DNA of 64,000 nucleotides from Anaerobacillus isosaccharinicus (GCF_001866075.3 NZ_CP063356.1:4330164-4394163); one strand, 5' to 3'. Positions 35,258 through 44,227 are shown, numbered from the stretch's first letter. The notes: a model not told the origin generated them from the letters alone. Numbers and translations are program-made.

Positions 35258-35961
35258 TGTTCTTCCCCTTTCTGAACAAAATTATAGCGACGGAAAAATT
35301 TGATTACTTCTTCTTTACTTAATTGTGTAGATTGACTAAATTCTACCGTTCTTCTTAAAAAGCTATCAGAAAACATATTCACTCCAATTGCGGTTAATTG
35401 ATAAGCTTTTTCTTGTGAAGCTGTATCATACTCCTCTAAGGCTCCAATTTTTTTTAACGGATCTATATTGGCTAATATTTTACTATTTGCTTTCGTTGTT
35501 TCGTGGCCGAATGCATCTAGGAGTTGATCTAACGTTGTAAACTCATGTTGAAGAACTTCTTGCTGGTAAAAAATAAATAGTAAAATAGACAGACTTTCTT
35601 TGTTTAACGTACTTTTCGCTGCCTTAGCTGGTACTCGCATCATACAAATCACTTGGTCTCTTCGTTCGTCATAAATAAGCTTTAAATAACGGGACACAGC
35701 TTGATTTACCCTTGTCATAAAAGAATGGAACTTCTCTTCGTCCCCGCTTATGTTTAGCTGTTTTTCTATTTCTTTTCTAGATAAACCGAAATTACTTGAT
35801 CTTATCGACGCTGAGGAAGAATATAAAATGTTCATAAAAACAAGTTCCTCTACTTCCGTCAGCATACCCCTTATTGATTGCAGGGCGTTTAATGGATTAA
35901 AGTTTATTTCGTGTTTCTCTTCTATGTTCTCGTTTTCGGACAATGTTGGCTCTATCTTCAT
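35254..35961 (-). CDS. jetB: Wadjet JetB, MukE-like kite subunit
   Basis: 235 residues with winged-helix texture (EVEELVFMNILYSSSASIRS..; 'FGLSRKEIEKQLNISGDEEKF'). By position between jetA and jetC and by size it is the MukE-like JetB. It binds JetA and DNA in the motor complex. It overlaps the 3' end of jetA by 65 bases, an unusually long overlap, and shares ATGA with jetC. A GGAG-type site lies upstream of the ATG within jetA. Confidence 0.85.
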   Translation of the reverse strand: MKIEPTLSENENIEEKHEINFNPLNALQSIRGMLTEVEELVFMNILYSSSASIRSSNFGLSRKEIEKQLNISGDEEKFHSFMTRVNQAVSRYLKLIYDERRDQVICMMRVPAKAAKSTLNKESLSILLFIFYQQEVLQHEFTTLDQLLDAFGHETTKANSKILANIDPLKKIGALEEYDTASQEKAYQLTAIGVNMFSDSFLRRTVEFSQSTQLSKEEVIKFFRRYNFVQKGEEQ

Positions 35962-37330
35962 CGTTCATCCACTCCCAACTACGTTCATAAACTGTCAAAT
36001 TATTATGATGTTTTGCTTTTTCTATCGTTACTCTCTTGTTTCCTACTAGAGCCGAAATAGCGGTGAGGGCATTAACTGCATCAGTCCATTGAGAAGAGGT
36101 TGCTTGAATAACTAAATCTTCTATAGGCAATACTTCATGTTTGTCTAAAAAATTCTCAATAACCGTAGTTTCAATCATATTTTTCGTTAGTAACCAATTC
36201 GTTTCTCGCATTAATTCATCTAAATCTTCTTTCGAAATTTCCTCAGATTCAAAAGTGATTTCTTCTTCTACCTCTTCTACATGTTCAGTTTTCGGCTCGT
36301 ATTCTTCCATATAAATTAAAGCTTCCTCAATTGCTACTGATGGAATAGTGGCTGCAAATTTTACTGGTATCCATATTCCATCAAACGCCTCATCATCTTT
36401 TTGATTTTGTTCCATAAAACTTAACAGATGATATGCGTTTGGTACATCAGAATCTAAAGGAGGGGCAAACATTTTAATGATTAGTTCGCGAACTTTTTCT
36501 GGTTTTATCGTTGTAGAAAGTGGCGTCATTTGCATCATAGTAAATTTTAAATATTTATTAATCATACCTAAACTAAGGTTTGTTCCCTCTGCTAAAACAG
36601 CCGTACCTCTTTGCATTAAATCCGTTAACACTAAACTTTCTTCCATAGTTTGAAATTGGCGAAAACGATCTTGAAGCTTTACATCTAAATCTTTCATTAA
36701 TTCATGAATAAGTTCTAACTGTGGAAGTGCATTGCGATCAGCTAACATTTCTAGTTCTCTTTCTTTCAGTAATTGAATGGCATCAGCCACATTCTTAATC
36801 ATGCTAGCTATTTTGTTTCCCCCAGAAATACCGTTATCATCATAAGCTTCACTTATCTCAGCATCCCTTCTCGCCTGAAATAACGATCTTCCTATATCGT
36901 CATGCATATGGTAAGCAAGTGAGTCGTTAGCTAATCTAATCAAAACGTCCATCATTCGTTTTCCAACATCACGCATTTTGATTAGTCGAGAATGCTTTGA
37001 AATCCAATTGTATTTTACTAGTATCGTTACGATTTGTTCAACTACCTTTTTTGTTGGGGGTTCTGAGTCTTGATATCTATTTCTATAGCGATAAAATAGT
37101 GTTTCGGCATTTTCAATTTTTTCATCTAGCCCTAAGGCTTCTTCGTTAATTAATTGAATAATTCGTAAAAACCTTAATATTTCTACTGGTGATTGATAAA
37201 AAGAGTGGGAACCTAGGTCACTCAAAACACCTGACAAAGAGGAAATATCCTTCATCGCTTGAAGTACCTCTGGCGCTGATTGACTCTCGTTAAAAATTGA
37301 TACATTTATTGTAGAATCCAATTTTTCCAA
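35897..37330 (-). CDS. jetA: Wadjet JetA, MukF-like kleisin
   Basis: 477 residues. Helical protein with an N-terminal winged-helix-like region (FYQSPVEILRFLRIIQLINE), a long middle helix (ALPQLELIHELMKDLDVKLQ), an acidic linker (EVEEEITFESEEISKEDLDE) and a C-terminal winged helix. Size and layout fit the JetA family. As kleisin it closes the JetC ring. It overlaps jetD by 25 bases at its start. Confidence 0.87.
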   Translation of the reverse strand: MEKLDSTINVSIFNESQSAPEVLQAMKDISSLSGVLSDLGSHSFYQSPVEILRFLRIIQLINEEALGLDEKIENAETLFYRYRNRYQDSEPPTKKVVEQIVTILVKYNWISKHSRLIKMRDVGKRMMDVLIRLANDSLAYHMHDDIGRSLFQARRDAEISEAYDDNGISGGNKIASMIKNVADAIQLLKERELEMLADRNALPQLELIHELMKDLDVKLQDRFRQFQTMEESLVLTDLMQRGTAVLAEGTNLSLGMINKYLKFTMMQMTPLSTTIKPEKVRELIIKMFAPPLDSDVPNAYHLLSFMEQNQKDDEAFDGIWIPVKFAATIPSVAIEEALIYMEEYEPKTEHVEEVEEEITFESEEISKEDLDELMRETNWLLTKNMIETTVIENFLDKHEVLPIEDLVIQATSSQWTDAVNALTAISALVGNKRVTIEKAKHHNNLTVYERSWEWMNDEDRANIVRKREHRRETRNKL

Positions 37331-38610
37331 CTTTCAACACTCCCAAGTAATTGTTCTTGCTCCAAGTTTTTACTCATAGCGAGTAGTTTTTTCATTCTTT
37401 GCTCGTATTCATCCCATGATTTTACTACTTTCCCATCAACATCGATAAATTTTATGATCCCCTCCGCATTAACAATGTTATAGAGTTGTTTTGCAATTAG
37501 AAAACCATCTTTATCGTAATCAGTCCAAATAATCACTTGGTGCAATTGACTATTTTTGATCAACTGCTTTAAACATTGACGATGTGACGACCGAACATGA
37601 CCATCAACACAAACTAGTAATGTATTTAATTCTTTTAGAAAACTAACTACTGAAGTTACTCTTGTTAATACGGCTCTATTCTCAACGAGCCACAGTGTTT
37701 TCGCACTTGATGAATACTGATCTTGTGCAATTGATAGATCTGTCAAAGCGTGAACTGGGCCGAAATTATAGTTTGAAAAAGAGCCTTGAATTGGTCCTGA
37801 AAAATAAAGGGGAGTTACTTTACCTAAACTTACTAGACCTAGAACAGAAATAGGTAGTTGTATAATTTCTTCAAGCTGATCAATGAAATCATCTTTATAA
37901 CTATCAAACTCTTTAGAACCACCAATTTTTTGATAATATCGGGCCCCAATTTCTTTCCAATCAAATTCTTCTTTATTCGAACGAATGTATAAAATGGCTG
38001 ACAAAAAGTGTAGAAATTTTAATTTTTTCTTAACGGTCCAATTTTGTGGGATATGGCTATTGTTTAAAAGTTCAATTCCTTCTTGCTTATATATTAACCG
38101 AATGTATTCTAGTAAATTTGATAGTGCCTTATTGTGGAATGTAATTCTTTCTGTCAAAATTATACTTTCTTTCCAAACTTTCAGTTGTTCATCCAGACTT
38201 CTTTCGTTTTCTTCACTTATCTTTTGTTGCAAAAAATTTAATCGATAACCTGTTCTATAGTGAACTGTATTTACAGTTCTACCGTCTTTATTAAACCTTA
38301 TCTCTTTAATTAGCCAACCTTCCGTTACCAAGCGTAATGCAACCGCTTCTTCCAAATCATTCATTGCGAATTTTTTTGTAGGTGATATACTCGCAAGCTG
38401 CATAACCTCTTTATCAATAATTTCAGGCAAGTCAGTATTGTGTGAGGCAGAGCAAGTCATAAGCCCAACCATCTTAATTTTCGTCTCCAGGCACTTTATT
38501 ATAGGGATATCAATAGTAATTTCGTTCTCAGAGTATTTTTGCTCTGACCCTAGCTCCTCACCTTTTTTTAATAAATATTTTTTTATAAAATTCAGAGATT
38601 CACTATTCAT
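37306..38610 (-). CDS. jetD: Wadjet JetD, Toprim nuclease
   Basis: 434 residues. A C-terminal Toprim domain carries the metal-binding Glu310 (LWLVENRAVLT) and the Asp triad region IIWTDYDKDG (Asp364, Asp366). This is the topoisomerase VI-like nuclease that cuts plasmids loaded on the Jet motor. The N-terminal half is probably winged-helix arm domains. It is the first gene of this operon, upstream of jetA, whereas the classical Bacillus cereus order is jetABCD. AAAGGATG lies before the ATG. All key residues are intact, so the system looks functional. Confidence 0.9.
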   Translation of the reverse strand: MNSESLNFIKKYLLKKGEELGSEQKYSENEITIDIPIIKCLETKIKMVGLMTCSASHNTDLPEIIDKEVMQLASISPTKKFAMNDLEEAVALRLVTEGWLIKEIRFNKDGRTVNTVHYRTGYRLNFLQQKISEENERSLDEQLKVWKESIILTERITFHNKALSNLLEYIRLIYKQEGIELLNNSHIPQNWTVKKKLKFLHFLSAILYIRSNKEEFDWKEIGARYYQKIGGSKEFDSYKDDFIDQLEEIIQLPISVLGLVSLGKVTPLYFSGPIQGSFSNYNFGPVHALTDLSIAQDQYSSSAKTLWLVENRAVLTRVTSVVSFLKELNTLLVCVDGHVRSSHRQCLKQLIKNSQLHQVIIWTDYDKDGFLIAKQLYNIVNAEGIIKFIDVDGKVVKSWDEYEQRMKKLLAMSKNLEQEQLLGSVESWKNWILQ

Positions 38611-38718
38611 AATTATTCATCCTTTAAATATTTTCGGAGTTAGGTATGCCCTCAAACTCTACTAATATAATTGTACTCTATGTTTAACTAGGTAAAACAG
38701 GTAGTTTTTGTTAAACGA

Positions 38719-38734
38719 TAAGAATGTATTCTTA
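38719..38734. promoter_or_regulatory. Palindrome upstream of the Wadjet operon
   Basis: TAAGAAT-GT-ATTCTTA is a perfect 7-2-7 palindrome about 110 bp upstream of jetD, flanked by GTTAAAC and GTTAAG words. It is the only clear dyad in the promoter region. No cognate regulator gene is adjacent. A possible operator; weak evidence. Confidence 0.3.
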
Positions 38735-38841
38735 ACGAGTCTTGTAAAGTATGAAGCATTTTAATTATATATACCTTCTCACTAGTGTTGCATCAATTAA
38801 ATTTCACTATTAAAAATACTCAATGATTTCATCCTATTGAA

Positions 38842-38895
38842 GGGACAGGTTCACTGTCCCAATTTTTATGAACGGGACAAGGTACCTGTCCCCTT
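38842..38895. repeat. GGGACAG two-hairpin repeat, copy 9, joined to truncated IS110
   Basis: Perfect first hairpin GGGACAGGTTCACTGTCCC, a short spacer, then GGGACAAGGTACCTGTCCCC. Its right edge coincides with the point where the IS110 transposase sequence stops, so the repeat marks a deletion or insertion junction. Confidence 0.9.
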
Positions 38896-39745
38896 TTAAA
38901 CCGAGATGCAGTAGGAAATTGTTCTTTTATGTTCGTCCCAAGCTCTGCAAGCATTTGTTCAGCCATTCTTCTTGCGATTCCAGGAATGGAATCTAAGCGA
39001 TCAATGTCATCTTGATGGCAATTTAATCTATCGGCTACCGCTTGATCTAGCATATTGATTTGTTCAGTAAGGAAATCAATATGGGAAAGAACCGTCTTGA
39101 TCATAAATCGCTGATGATCATTGATATATCCGTGGAGGGCGAGTTTGAGCTCATCTTTTTTCTGTTTCATCCTTCCCTTTGCGAAGTCTGCAAGTATTTC
39201 TAAGTCATCTTCGCCTTCAGCAATGGCTCGAAGCATATCATAGGAAGACTTACCTGTAATATCCGAAACAACAGAACCAAGTTTGATATTAGCGCCTTCT
39301 AGTACTTTCTGTATCCGGTTATGTTGTCTAGCACGTTCTTCAATAATGCTCCTAGGGTAACGAACTAGTTCACGCAACTCTCGTTGATTTCGATCTGGTA
39401 TAAAACTGGCTTTTAGTAAGCCGTGACGAGGAGTTTAGCAATCCATTCAGCATCTTTTACATCTGTTTTTCGTCCAGGGACGGACTTAATATGTTGAGCA
39501 TTCACTACAAGAAACTCAATATCCTCGGATTCTAGCAAGTTGACAATAGGTTTCCAGTAAACACCTGTACTTTCCATTGCGACATGAGTACACTTATGTT
39601 CCTTAACCCAGTCAATCAACTGAATTAGGAATGAGGTTTTTGTTGAAAAAGTCTTAATCTCCTTTCCTTCTGGTGTAATAACACATGCAGTAATGTTATC
39701 TTTATGAACATCCATACCACAGGCTCTCTCAATGATAATATCCAT
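38896..39745 (-). pseudogene. IS110-family transposase, frameshifted and 3'-truncated
   Basis: The N-terminal RuvC-like DEDD part is encoded from ATG 39745 (AAAGGATG upstream): GMDVHKDNITACVI, HVAMESTGVYWKPI, DVKDAEWIAKLL. A one-base deletion near 39432 breaks the frame; the other frame continues with LKASFIPDRNQRELRELVRY. The gene ends after 'IPGIARRMAEQMLAELGTN..FPTASRF', so the C-terminal Transposase_20 domain with the catalytic serine is missing. It cannot transpose by itself. Confidence 0.88.
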
Positions 39746-40059
39746 TGAAAACATCCTTTCTACGGCAAATAGTATTAGAGGCTGGTGCAACAACCAAAAA
39801 AGGATTAATCTACCATGAGTGCTTCCCTTATGGGAGCAACAATCAGTGATGCACCGTGGTCGAAGGAGTCAGACTGTGCAAAGGGCTCTAACGCACCACA
39901 GTACATCGACCTTCCTCAGCCAGCCGTAAAATCAGTATGGACAAAGTATACTTATTTTCATTCTCTGTGGTGTATCTCTGGTTTTAAAATACATGAATGA
40001 CTGTGCAGTAAATTAGTTTAGTAATCAGCTTTTGCTCACTTTTTTAATTCTTAAAATGA
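39746..40059 (-). other. 5' non-coding end of the IS110 element
   Basis: IS110 elements carry a non-coding end before the recombinase gene. Here about 250-300 bp without a gene precede the transposase, with strong local structure at 39858-39911. The outer boundary of the IS could not be placed. A small unrelated minus-strand gene begins at 40338. Confidence 0.5.
39840..39925 (-). ncRNA. Candidate IS110 bridge RNA core
   Basis: On the transposase strand, GGTCGA (39911-39906) pairs with TCGACC (39863-39858), and within it CTGTG (39901-39897) pairs with CACAG (39878-39874) around an 18-base loop. IS110-group elements express a bridge RNA from this end with target- and donor-binding loops (established for IS621). 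The stem with an internal loop just upstream of the recombinase start fits. The exact RNA ends and guide bases are not determined. Confidence 0.4.
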
Positions 40060-40089
40060 GAAAAAGCACCGGTTGGCCAGTGCTTTTTC
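40060..40089 (-). terminator. Bidirectional intrinsic terminator
   Basis: Perfect arms GAAAAAGCAC / GTGCTTTTTC around a 10-base loop, with A and T runs on both sides. It ends the 80-residue gene at 40096-40338. Confidence 0.75.
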
Positions 40090-40095
40090 AATGAG

Positions 40096-40338
40096 TTAAT
40101 TTTCAATTCTCTTCTCAAGACTAAATAATCGCTTGTCCATTTCTGTTAATTTATTATTGAGATAATCAACTTCAAAATCTGTTTTCTTTTTAGTCACTTT
40201 TAGCATTCCAACAACATCTTCTGTTTGTGATGCTTCAATTCTATTAACTGTACCTTCTACTCTTTTTAAACGTTCATTCATTTCTTCAATGTTTGATTGC
40301 ATTTTAACTAATATTTCAAAAATTTTTTCTTCCATCAT
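40096..40338 (-). CDS. Coiled-coil protein of unknown function (80 aa)
   Basis: Begins MMEEKIFEILVKMQSNIEEM and is predicted to be almost entirely coiled coil (heptad Leu/Ile pattern in NERLKRVEGTVNRIE and VDYLNNKLTEMDKRLFSLEK). This is a common type of small Bacillus protein, some annotated as BhlA- or plasmid-recombination-like helices, but no specific family is certain. GGTGAG precedes the start, and a clear terminator follows. Real gene likely; function unknown. Confidence 0.6.
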   Translation of the reverse strand: MMEEKIFEILVKMQSNIEEMNERLKRVEGTVNRIEASQTEDVVGMLKVTKKKTDFEVDYLNNKLTEMDKRLFSLEKRIEN

Positions 40339-40515
40339 CCGCTCACCATCCTACTCTTTATTATAAAATAATTTATAGATTTTTACTACTTTTCTTTTTT
40401 CTAAGAGTAATACGCAATAATGGTCTATTGCTCAGAAGTCAATTTACACTTCGTTTTCTCTTATAAAAATATTATGTTACAACTGATAGTAAAGGTAAGA
40501 ATCGATTGAAAAACA

Positions 40516-40686
40516 TTACTCTCTATTGCTATATGCTTGATCAATATAAGGGATTATTTTCTCTAGTTTATCATCCCAGTCTAATCTAAAAAAAACTTCA
40601 TGGAGCTTATCTGTCATTTGATTTTCATTTCTACTGTATTTTTTTCCTAATAAGTCATCTATTTTGATTGTAGAGTAATTCCGTAT
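40516..40686 (-). pseudogene. C-terminal gene fragment
   Basis: Open without a start from a TAA at 40687 to a TAA at 40516. The peptide IDDLLGKKYSRNENQMTDKL followed by HEVFFRLDWDDKLEKIIPYI looks like the end of a real protein. The family is not recognised. Part of a decayed stretch, 40516-41587. Confidence 0.4.
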
Positions 40687-40753
40687 TTAGTATCTTTTTG
40701 GCCAGTGTGTAAAATTAGGTAGGTAAACCTCTAATTACACTTAAAGTAGCAAA

Positions 40754-40912
40754 CTAATCTTTTATTTTCTTATATCCGATTGTATAAACCTTTTCCGCTT
40801 GGTGTCTATGTACTCCTGGTTTATTAGCTATATAAGTATCAATTACCAAGCCTTTAAATTCTTCCTTTTTAAAGGCATCATATAAACTGCTAATAGTAGG
40901 CAATCTATTCAT
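40754..40912 (-). CDS. Small hypothetical protein (52 aa)
   Basis: Starts MNRLPTISSLYDAFKKEEFK, ends HQAEKVYTIGYKKIKD. An ATG with an upstream ACGGAG is present. It begins 6 bases after the stop of the fragment at 40919-41060, so the two may be pieces of one former gene or operon. It could be a remnant of a longer protein. No family recognised. Confidence 0.4.
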   Translation of the reverse strand: MNRLPTISSLYDAFKKEEFKGLVIDTYIANKPGVHRHQAEKVYTIGYKKIKD

Positions 40913-40918
40913 CTCCGT

Positions 40919-41060
40919 TCATAAAAAATAATAATTGTTTTGATTAAGTGACTTGCTGTCGACTTTCCCTAATCTGATACAGATAGTATACATTACGCTA
41001 TCAAATGCTTTTTGGGCCCATGTAACATCTTCTTTATCATATAATACTTTCTTAAAAAGT
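40919..41060 (-). pseudogene. C-terminal gene fragment
   Basis: An open stretch reads VLYDKEDVTWAQKAFDSVMY, then TICIRLGKVDSKSLN to a TGA at 40919. It lacks a start codon. It has good coding texture but no named family. A leftover of a deleted gene. Confidence 0.35.
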
Positions 41061-41079
41061 CAGCATCCGGAATTAGTCT

Positions 41080-41587
41080 CTACCTGCAGAAGTACTCCTT
41101 ATATTCCATTAATCTATCTTTGGCATAATCCCAAATTATATCCATCCCATTATTAACTTCAAATACTTTGCCATGCGAATTGTGATTATCCATTTTCATC
41201 GAATTAAAATTTCCACGAAAATCCCTAACGTAAGTTGAACGGTGATTTACTTCATCACTACATCTTCTCTTTAGTATTTCTAAAGGTACAGAACCTATTT
41301 CTCTCTCAATTTGAAAATAAGAACGTACTATTTTATGATTATATTGATCAGGTTTTACAGCCCACTTTGGCTTTTCCTTTCTCCGCAATCATACCCTCAT
41401 TAACTTTGCTACTTTTAGCTATTTCATGATTTTTATATTTCTGTGAAGCAGCTGAAAAACTACTAGTTATGTAATCCATCATAAATCTTTCAATTACCTC
41501 ATTACATTCTTCTTTATTAACCATTAAAGCTAGTTTGAAATTTTTAACTATATCTTCCTTAATATTAATCTCAAATATTTTACTCAT
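41080..41587 (-). pseudogene. Hypothetical protein gene broken by one frameshift
   Basis: The first part (41587 to about 41360) reads MSKIFEINIKEDIVKNFKLA and on to GMIAEKGKAK. The frame then shifts by one base near 41355-41365, and the second part continues KPKWAVKPDQYNHKIVRSYF through HRSTYVRDFRGNFNSMKMDN and ends LMEYKEYFCR. The two read as one protein of about 165 residues with a shared junction at AK-WAVKP. AGTGAGGGGACAAGT precedes the ATG. Function unknown. Confidence 0.6.
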
Positions 41588-41623
41588 ACTTGTCCCCTCA
41601 CTTTATAAATATAATTAGTTTTT

Positions 41624-41702
41624 GGGACAGAGGGACAGGTTCACTGTCCCAGTTTTAATAAAAGCTTGGGACAAGGTACCTGTGATCTGTACCCCTTGTC
41701 CC
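41624..41702. repeat. GGGACAG repeat, copy 10 (GATCTGTACC variant)
   Basis: The first hairpin is perfect. The second reads GGGACAAGGTACCTGTGATC, then TGTACCCCTTGTCCC, with about 10 extra bases. The same GATC/GTACAG element occurs mirrored in copy 6 and near the right end of the IS3 element at 54593. It abuts the stop of the SEC-C gene. Confidence 0.88.
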
Positions 41703-41705
41703 GTC

Positions 41706-43847
41706 TTATTTTTTAATCAAATATCTCTTACCAATTGGTGGATATACTTGGTAGAGATCAATGATTTGCCAGAAGTTGTTTTTCTCTAATGCCACTTCAG
41801 CATCGAAAATAAAACCTTCTTCCATCTGCTCACATTCTCTATCCATTAAAGCAACAGTAAATTGCTTACCACTTGAGGTAAGTTCAGTTACGACCAAGTT
41901 ATTATTAATAATTTGATCGATTTGAAAAACCCGGTGAACTGATCGATAGTTATCTTTTAGTTTATGAAAGTTGTCGTTTTTATTATGTTTTGAAAGCAGC
42001 TCTTTATATTCATAAGGGATGATTGAGTTCTTTATATCAATACATTTAAGAAGTTGCTTTTCACAGGTCTGGAATATCTTTGTGACATCGTTACTGACTT
42101 TAATTTTATATTTTTCGTCAAGAGCTTTCGTGAAAGCTTTTAAAACACTTGAAATATCTTTTATTTGAGTTCTACTCATATTATTAAATAGACCTATATA
42201 GCGGATAGAAATTAGATATTCCCACACTGAGTAATTGAAATCGTCCCAGCTTTTTGCCGTTATATGCTCGAGCACTTCACGTAAATCATATAAGCTTAAT
42301 GTGTATTTTCGAACTGTAGCTTCACCTTTACCGATCGTTTTGTCTTTATAAAACTCCAGTATATCTAGTGTATAGAATTTGTCTACCGTTTCTGGTGTAA
42401 AACCCAATTGCTCTAAAAATGGAATGTCTTCTTTTTGAACAACACCCCTATTATCAGATGAAGCTTCTGTAATTTTAGTTTTACGATTTTCCCCACCTGT
42501 AACAAATTTGGATAATGGTAAGCCTAATTCCTTTCGAACCGTGTTAAAATCAGCGGTAATTTCTACTTTACCAAATTGCGAAACTGTATTTTTATAAACA
42601 CTATATTCCGATTGTTGTAACCAAACTTCAGCTTTGCGTTCATTGCCTTCTTCTACTAACTGCCGAATCGAGCGATCGTTAAACATTGGAATTGCTGCAT
42701 CCAAATCAAGTAATAAACTATTTTGAACATACATCGCAAAGTACTGTGGAATGTTTTTATCCATTGAGAGAACAAAATTGTGAAACTCTGCTGCAAATGG
42801 GATTTGTAACGTTTTCACTTCATTTTTCAGTAGGATAACGTCCAATTTAGTTTCGATCGTTTTCCTGAACTCATTAAGCTTGTCTTCCTTTAGCGTATTG
42901 AATGTTAAAGTAGTAGCTTTAAGAGAAAAACTTCCATAACTTGTCCCTACATAGATAGGTTGATCAATTTCACTATCTCGGTACTCATTCATGTTACCAA
43001 CCCAACTAAATAGCTTCTCATCCCCGTTTGCTTCGTATTCTCCATATTGTTGTGTTAGAAACGTAAGTGCCGCAAGTTTATCGACAACCTCATACTGAAC
43101 AACGTACTCTTTTATCGTTTTTTCTTTCTTTGGACCTTCTATGTTACTTTTAGTTAATAATTCTGCTAAAATTTCAGGAAAGTAGTTCATCATAACTTCA
43201 TGGCTACTTAATTTTGTACGATCAACTAGTTTACTAATCATTTTTGCAGCTTGATCAATCCGCTCGGGATCTACCATTACTCTTACACCGTTAAAATAAT
43301 AGTTATGATCAAACATCTCTAATAGTCCCAATGTCCCGTACCATGGGATAGGATCTGCAACAACTTCTTTTTTATTACAAACTGAAAATGTTTCGTTTGT
43401 GAATAGATCTTTAAAAATGACATGTTCTTTAGAAATCTCTACAGCTTGGACTAATTTTGGTTTAAGCTGCATCCACGTTTCAATCATTGCTTTTTCAGCA
43501 ACAGTTAAACTAGTAACATTCTCCTTATAAAACCACTCTACACCTCGTAGACTGTTTTCGTATTGATGAAAAAAGTATAGCCAAAATCTTGAAAATGGAT
43601 TTCTGAGTTTTTTTTCAACTTTCCGACTAGACCTATCATTAAATTGGAACTCAAGTTGCATTAAATCTTGAGTTGAGAGTTTCGAACGAATAAATCGATC
43701 TAGTTTTTCAACTAAACTTTGTTTTTGTTGAAAAAACCTCTCCTCTTTTACTTCGCTAAATTGAATGACATTTTGTTTATTGAGGCAACATTTTTTATAC
43801 TTTTTGCCACTACCACAAGAACATAGGGCATTACGATTGTTGTTCAT
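41706..43847 (-). CDS. Large SEC-C domain protein of unknown function
   Basis: 713 residues. The N-terminus is a SEC-C zinc motif CSCGSGKKYKKCC (residues 9-21), as at the C-terminus of SecA and in many unrelated proteins. The remaining ~690 residues have no motif I recognise. They are mixed alpha/beta with LDLDAAIPMF and a helical segment near 500-640. The final ~80 residues (HRVFQIDQIINNNLVVTELT) look like a small beta domain. Stands alone. Probably cytosolic. Confidence 0.7.
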   Translation of the reverse strand: MNNNRNALCSCGSGKKYKKCCLNKQNVIQFSEVKEERFFQQKQSLVEKLDRFIRSKLSTQDLMQLEFQFNDRSSRKVEKKLRNPFSRFWLYFFHQYENSLRGVEWFYKENVTSLTVAEKAMIETWMQLKPKLVQAVEISKEHVIFKDLFTNETFSVCNKKEVVADPIPWYGTLGLLEMFDHNYYFNGVRVMVDPERIDQAAKMISKLVDRTKLSSHEVMMNYFPEILAELLTKSNIEGPKKEKTIKEYVVQYEVVDKLAALTFLTQQYGEYEANGDEKLFSWVGNMNEYRDSEIDQPIYVGTSYGSFSLKATTLTFNTLKEDKLNEFRKTIETKLDVILLKNEVKTLQIPFAAEFHNFVLSMDKNIPQYFAMYVQNSLLLDLDAAIPMFNDRSIRQLVEEGNERKAEVWLQQSEYSVYKNTVSQFGKVEITADFNTVRKELGLPLSKFVTGGENRKTKITEASSDNRGVVQKEDIPFLEQLGFTPETVDKFYTLDILEFYKDKTIGKGEATVRKYTLSLYDLREVLEHITAKSWDDFNYSVWEYLISIRYIGLFNNMSRTQIKDISSVLKAFTKALDEKYKIKVSNDVTKIFQTCEKQLLKCIDIKNSIIPYEYKELLSKHNKNDNFHKLKDNYRSVHRVFQIDQIINNNLVVTELTSSGKQFTVALMDRECEQMEEGFIFDAEVALEKNNFWQIIDLYQVYPPIGKRYLIKK

Positions 43848-43924
43848 TTCTATTCCTACCCCTTTATACTCAATTACTAAATCTTATTTTATACTTATTC
43901 ACCAAAATTACCAAGTATAAATAA

Positions 43925-43976
43925 GGTGCCTGACCTCCAGCTGGGTAAAGCATTACCGCACTGGGGGTCAGGCACC
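43925..43976. repeat. GGTGCCTGACC palindrome
   Basis: Perfect 11-bp arms GGTGCCTGACC / GGTCAGGCACC around a 30-base loop that itself contains CCAGCTGGG. It shares the GTCAGGCACC word with the GTCCACGAAGG repeat family. It lies after the stop codon at 43991 and could be its terminator. Confidence 0.7.
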
Positions 43977-43990
43977 ATTTTCTTAACCTT

Positions 43991-44227
43991 TCATTCAGGC
44001 CAACAGTTATAGCATTTCTCAGCTTGTAAACCTCCATTTTCTAAATCTAAGTCAAGAGTAAAAAAATATTTTTTATCACTATTAGATTCTCTCTCTCTAA
44101 ACTTTGCGAGATTAACATCATTACAATTCGACTTATGGACAAGTGTTCGAATTGAATCTTTAACAATAATGTAACTAGTTCTCCACTTATGGTATTGAAA
44201 TTCATCTTCTGTAGTTACCTCGATCAT
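43991..44227 (-). CDS. Hypothetical protein (78 aa)
   Basis: Starts MIEVTTEDEFQYHKWRTSYI behind AGGGGGAA and ends CYNCWPE. Charged, soluble and mostly beta in look, with Cys residues at the end (KCYNCW). No family recognised. The strong ribosome site and downstream hairpin favour a real gene. Confidence 0.55.
   Translation of the reverse strand: MIEVTTEDEFQYHKWRTSYIIVKDSIRTLVHKSNCNDVNLAKFRERESNSDKKYFFTLDLDLENGGLQAEKCYNCWPE

Noticed and set aside
32060..38610. MksBEF/MukBEF condensin operon instead of Wadjet
   Set aside because: The fourth gene encodes a Toprim nuclease with intact E and DxD residues, which is diagnostic of Wadjet-type systems.
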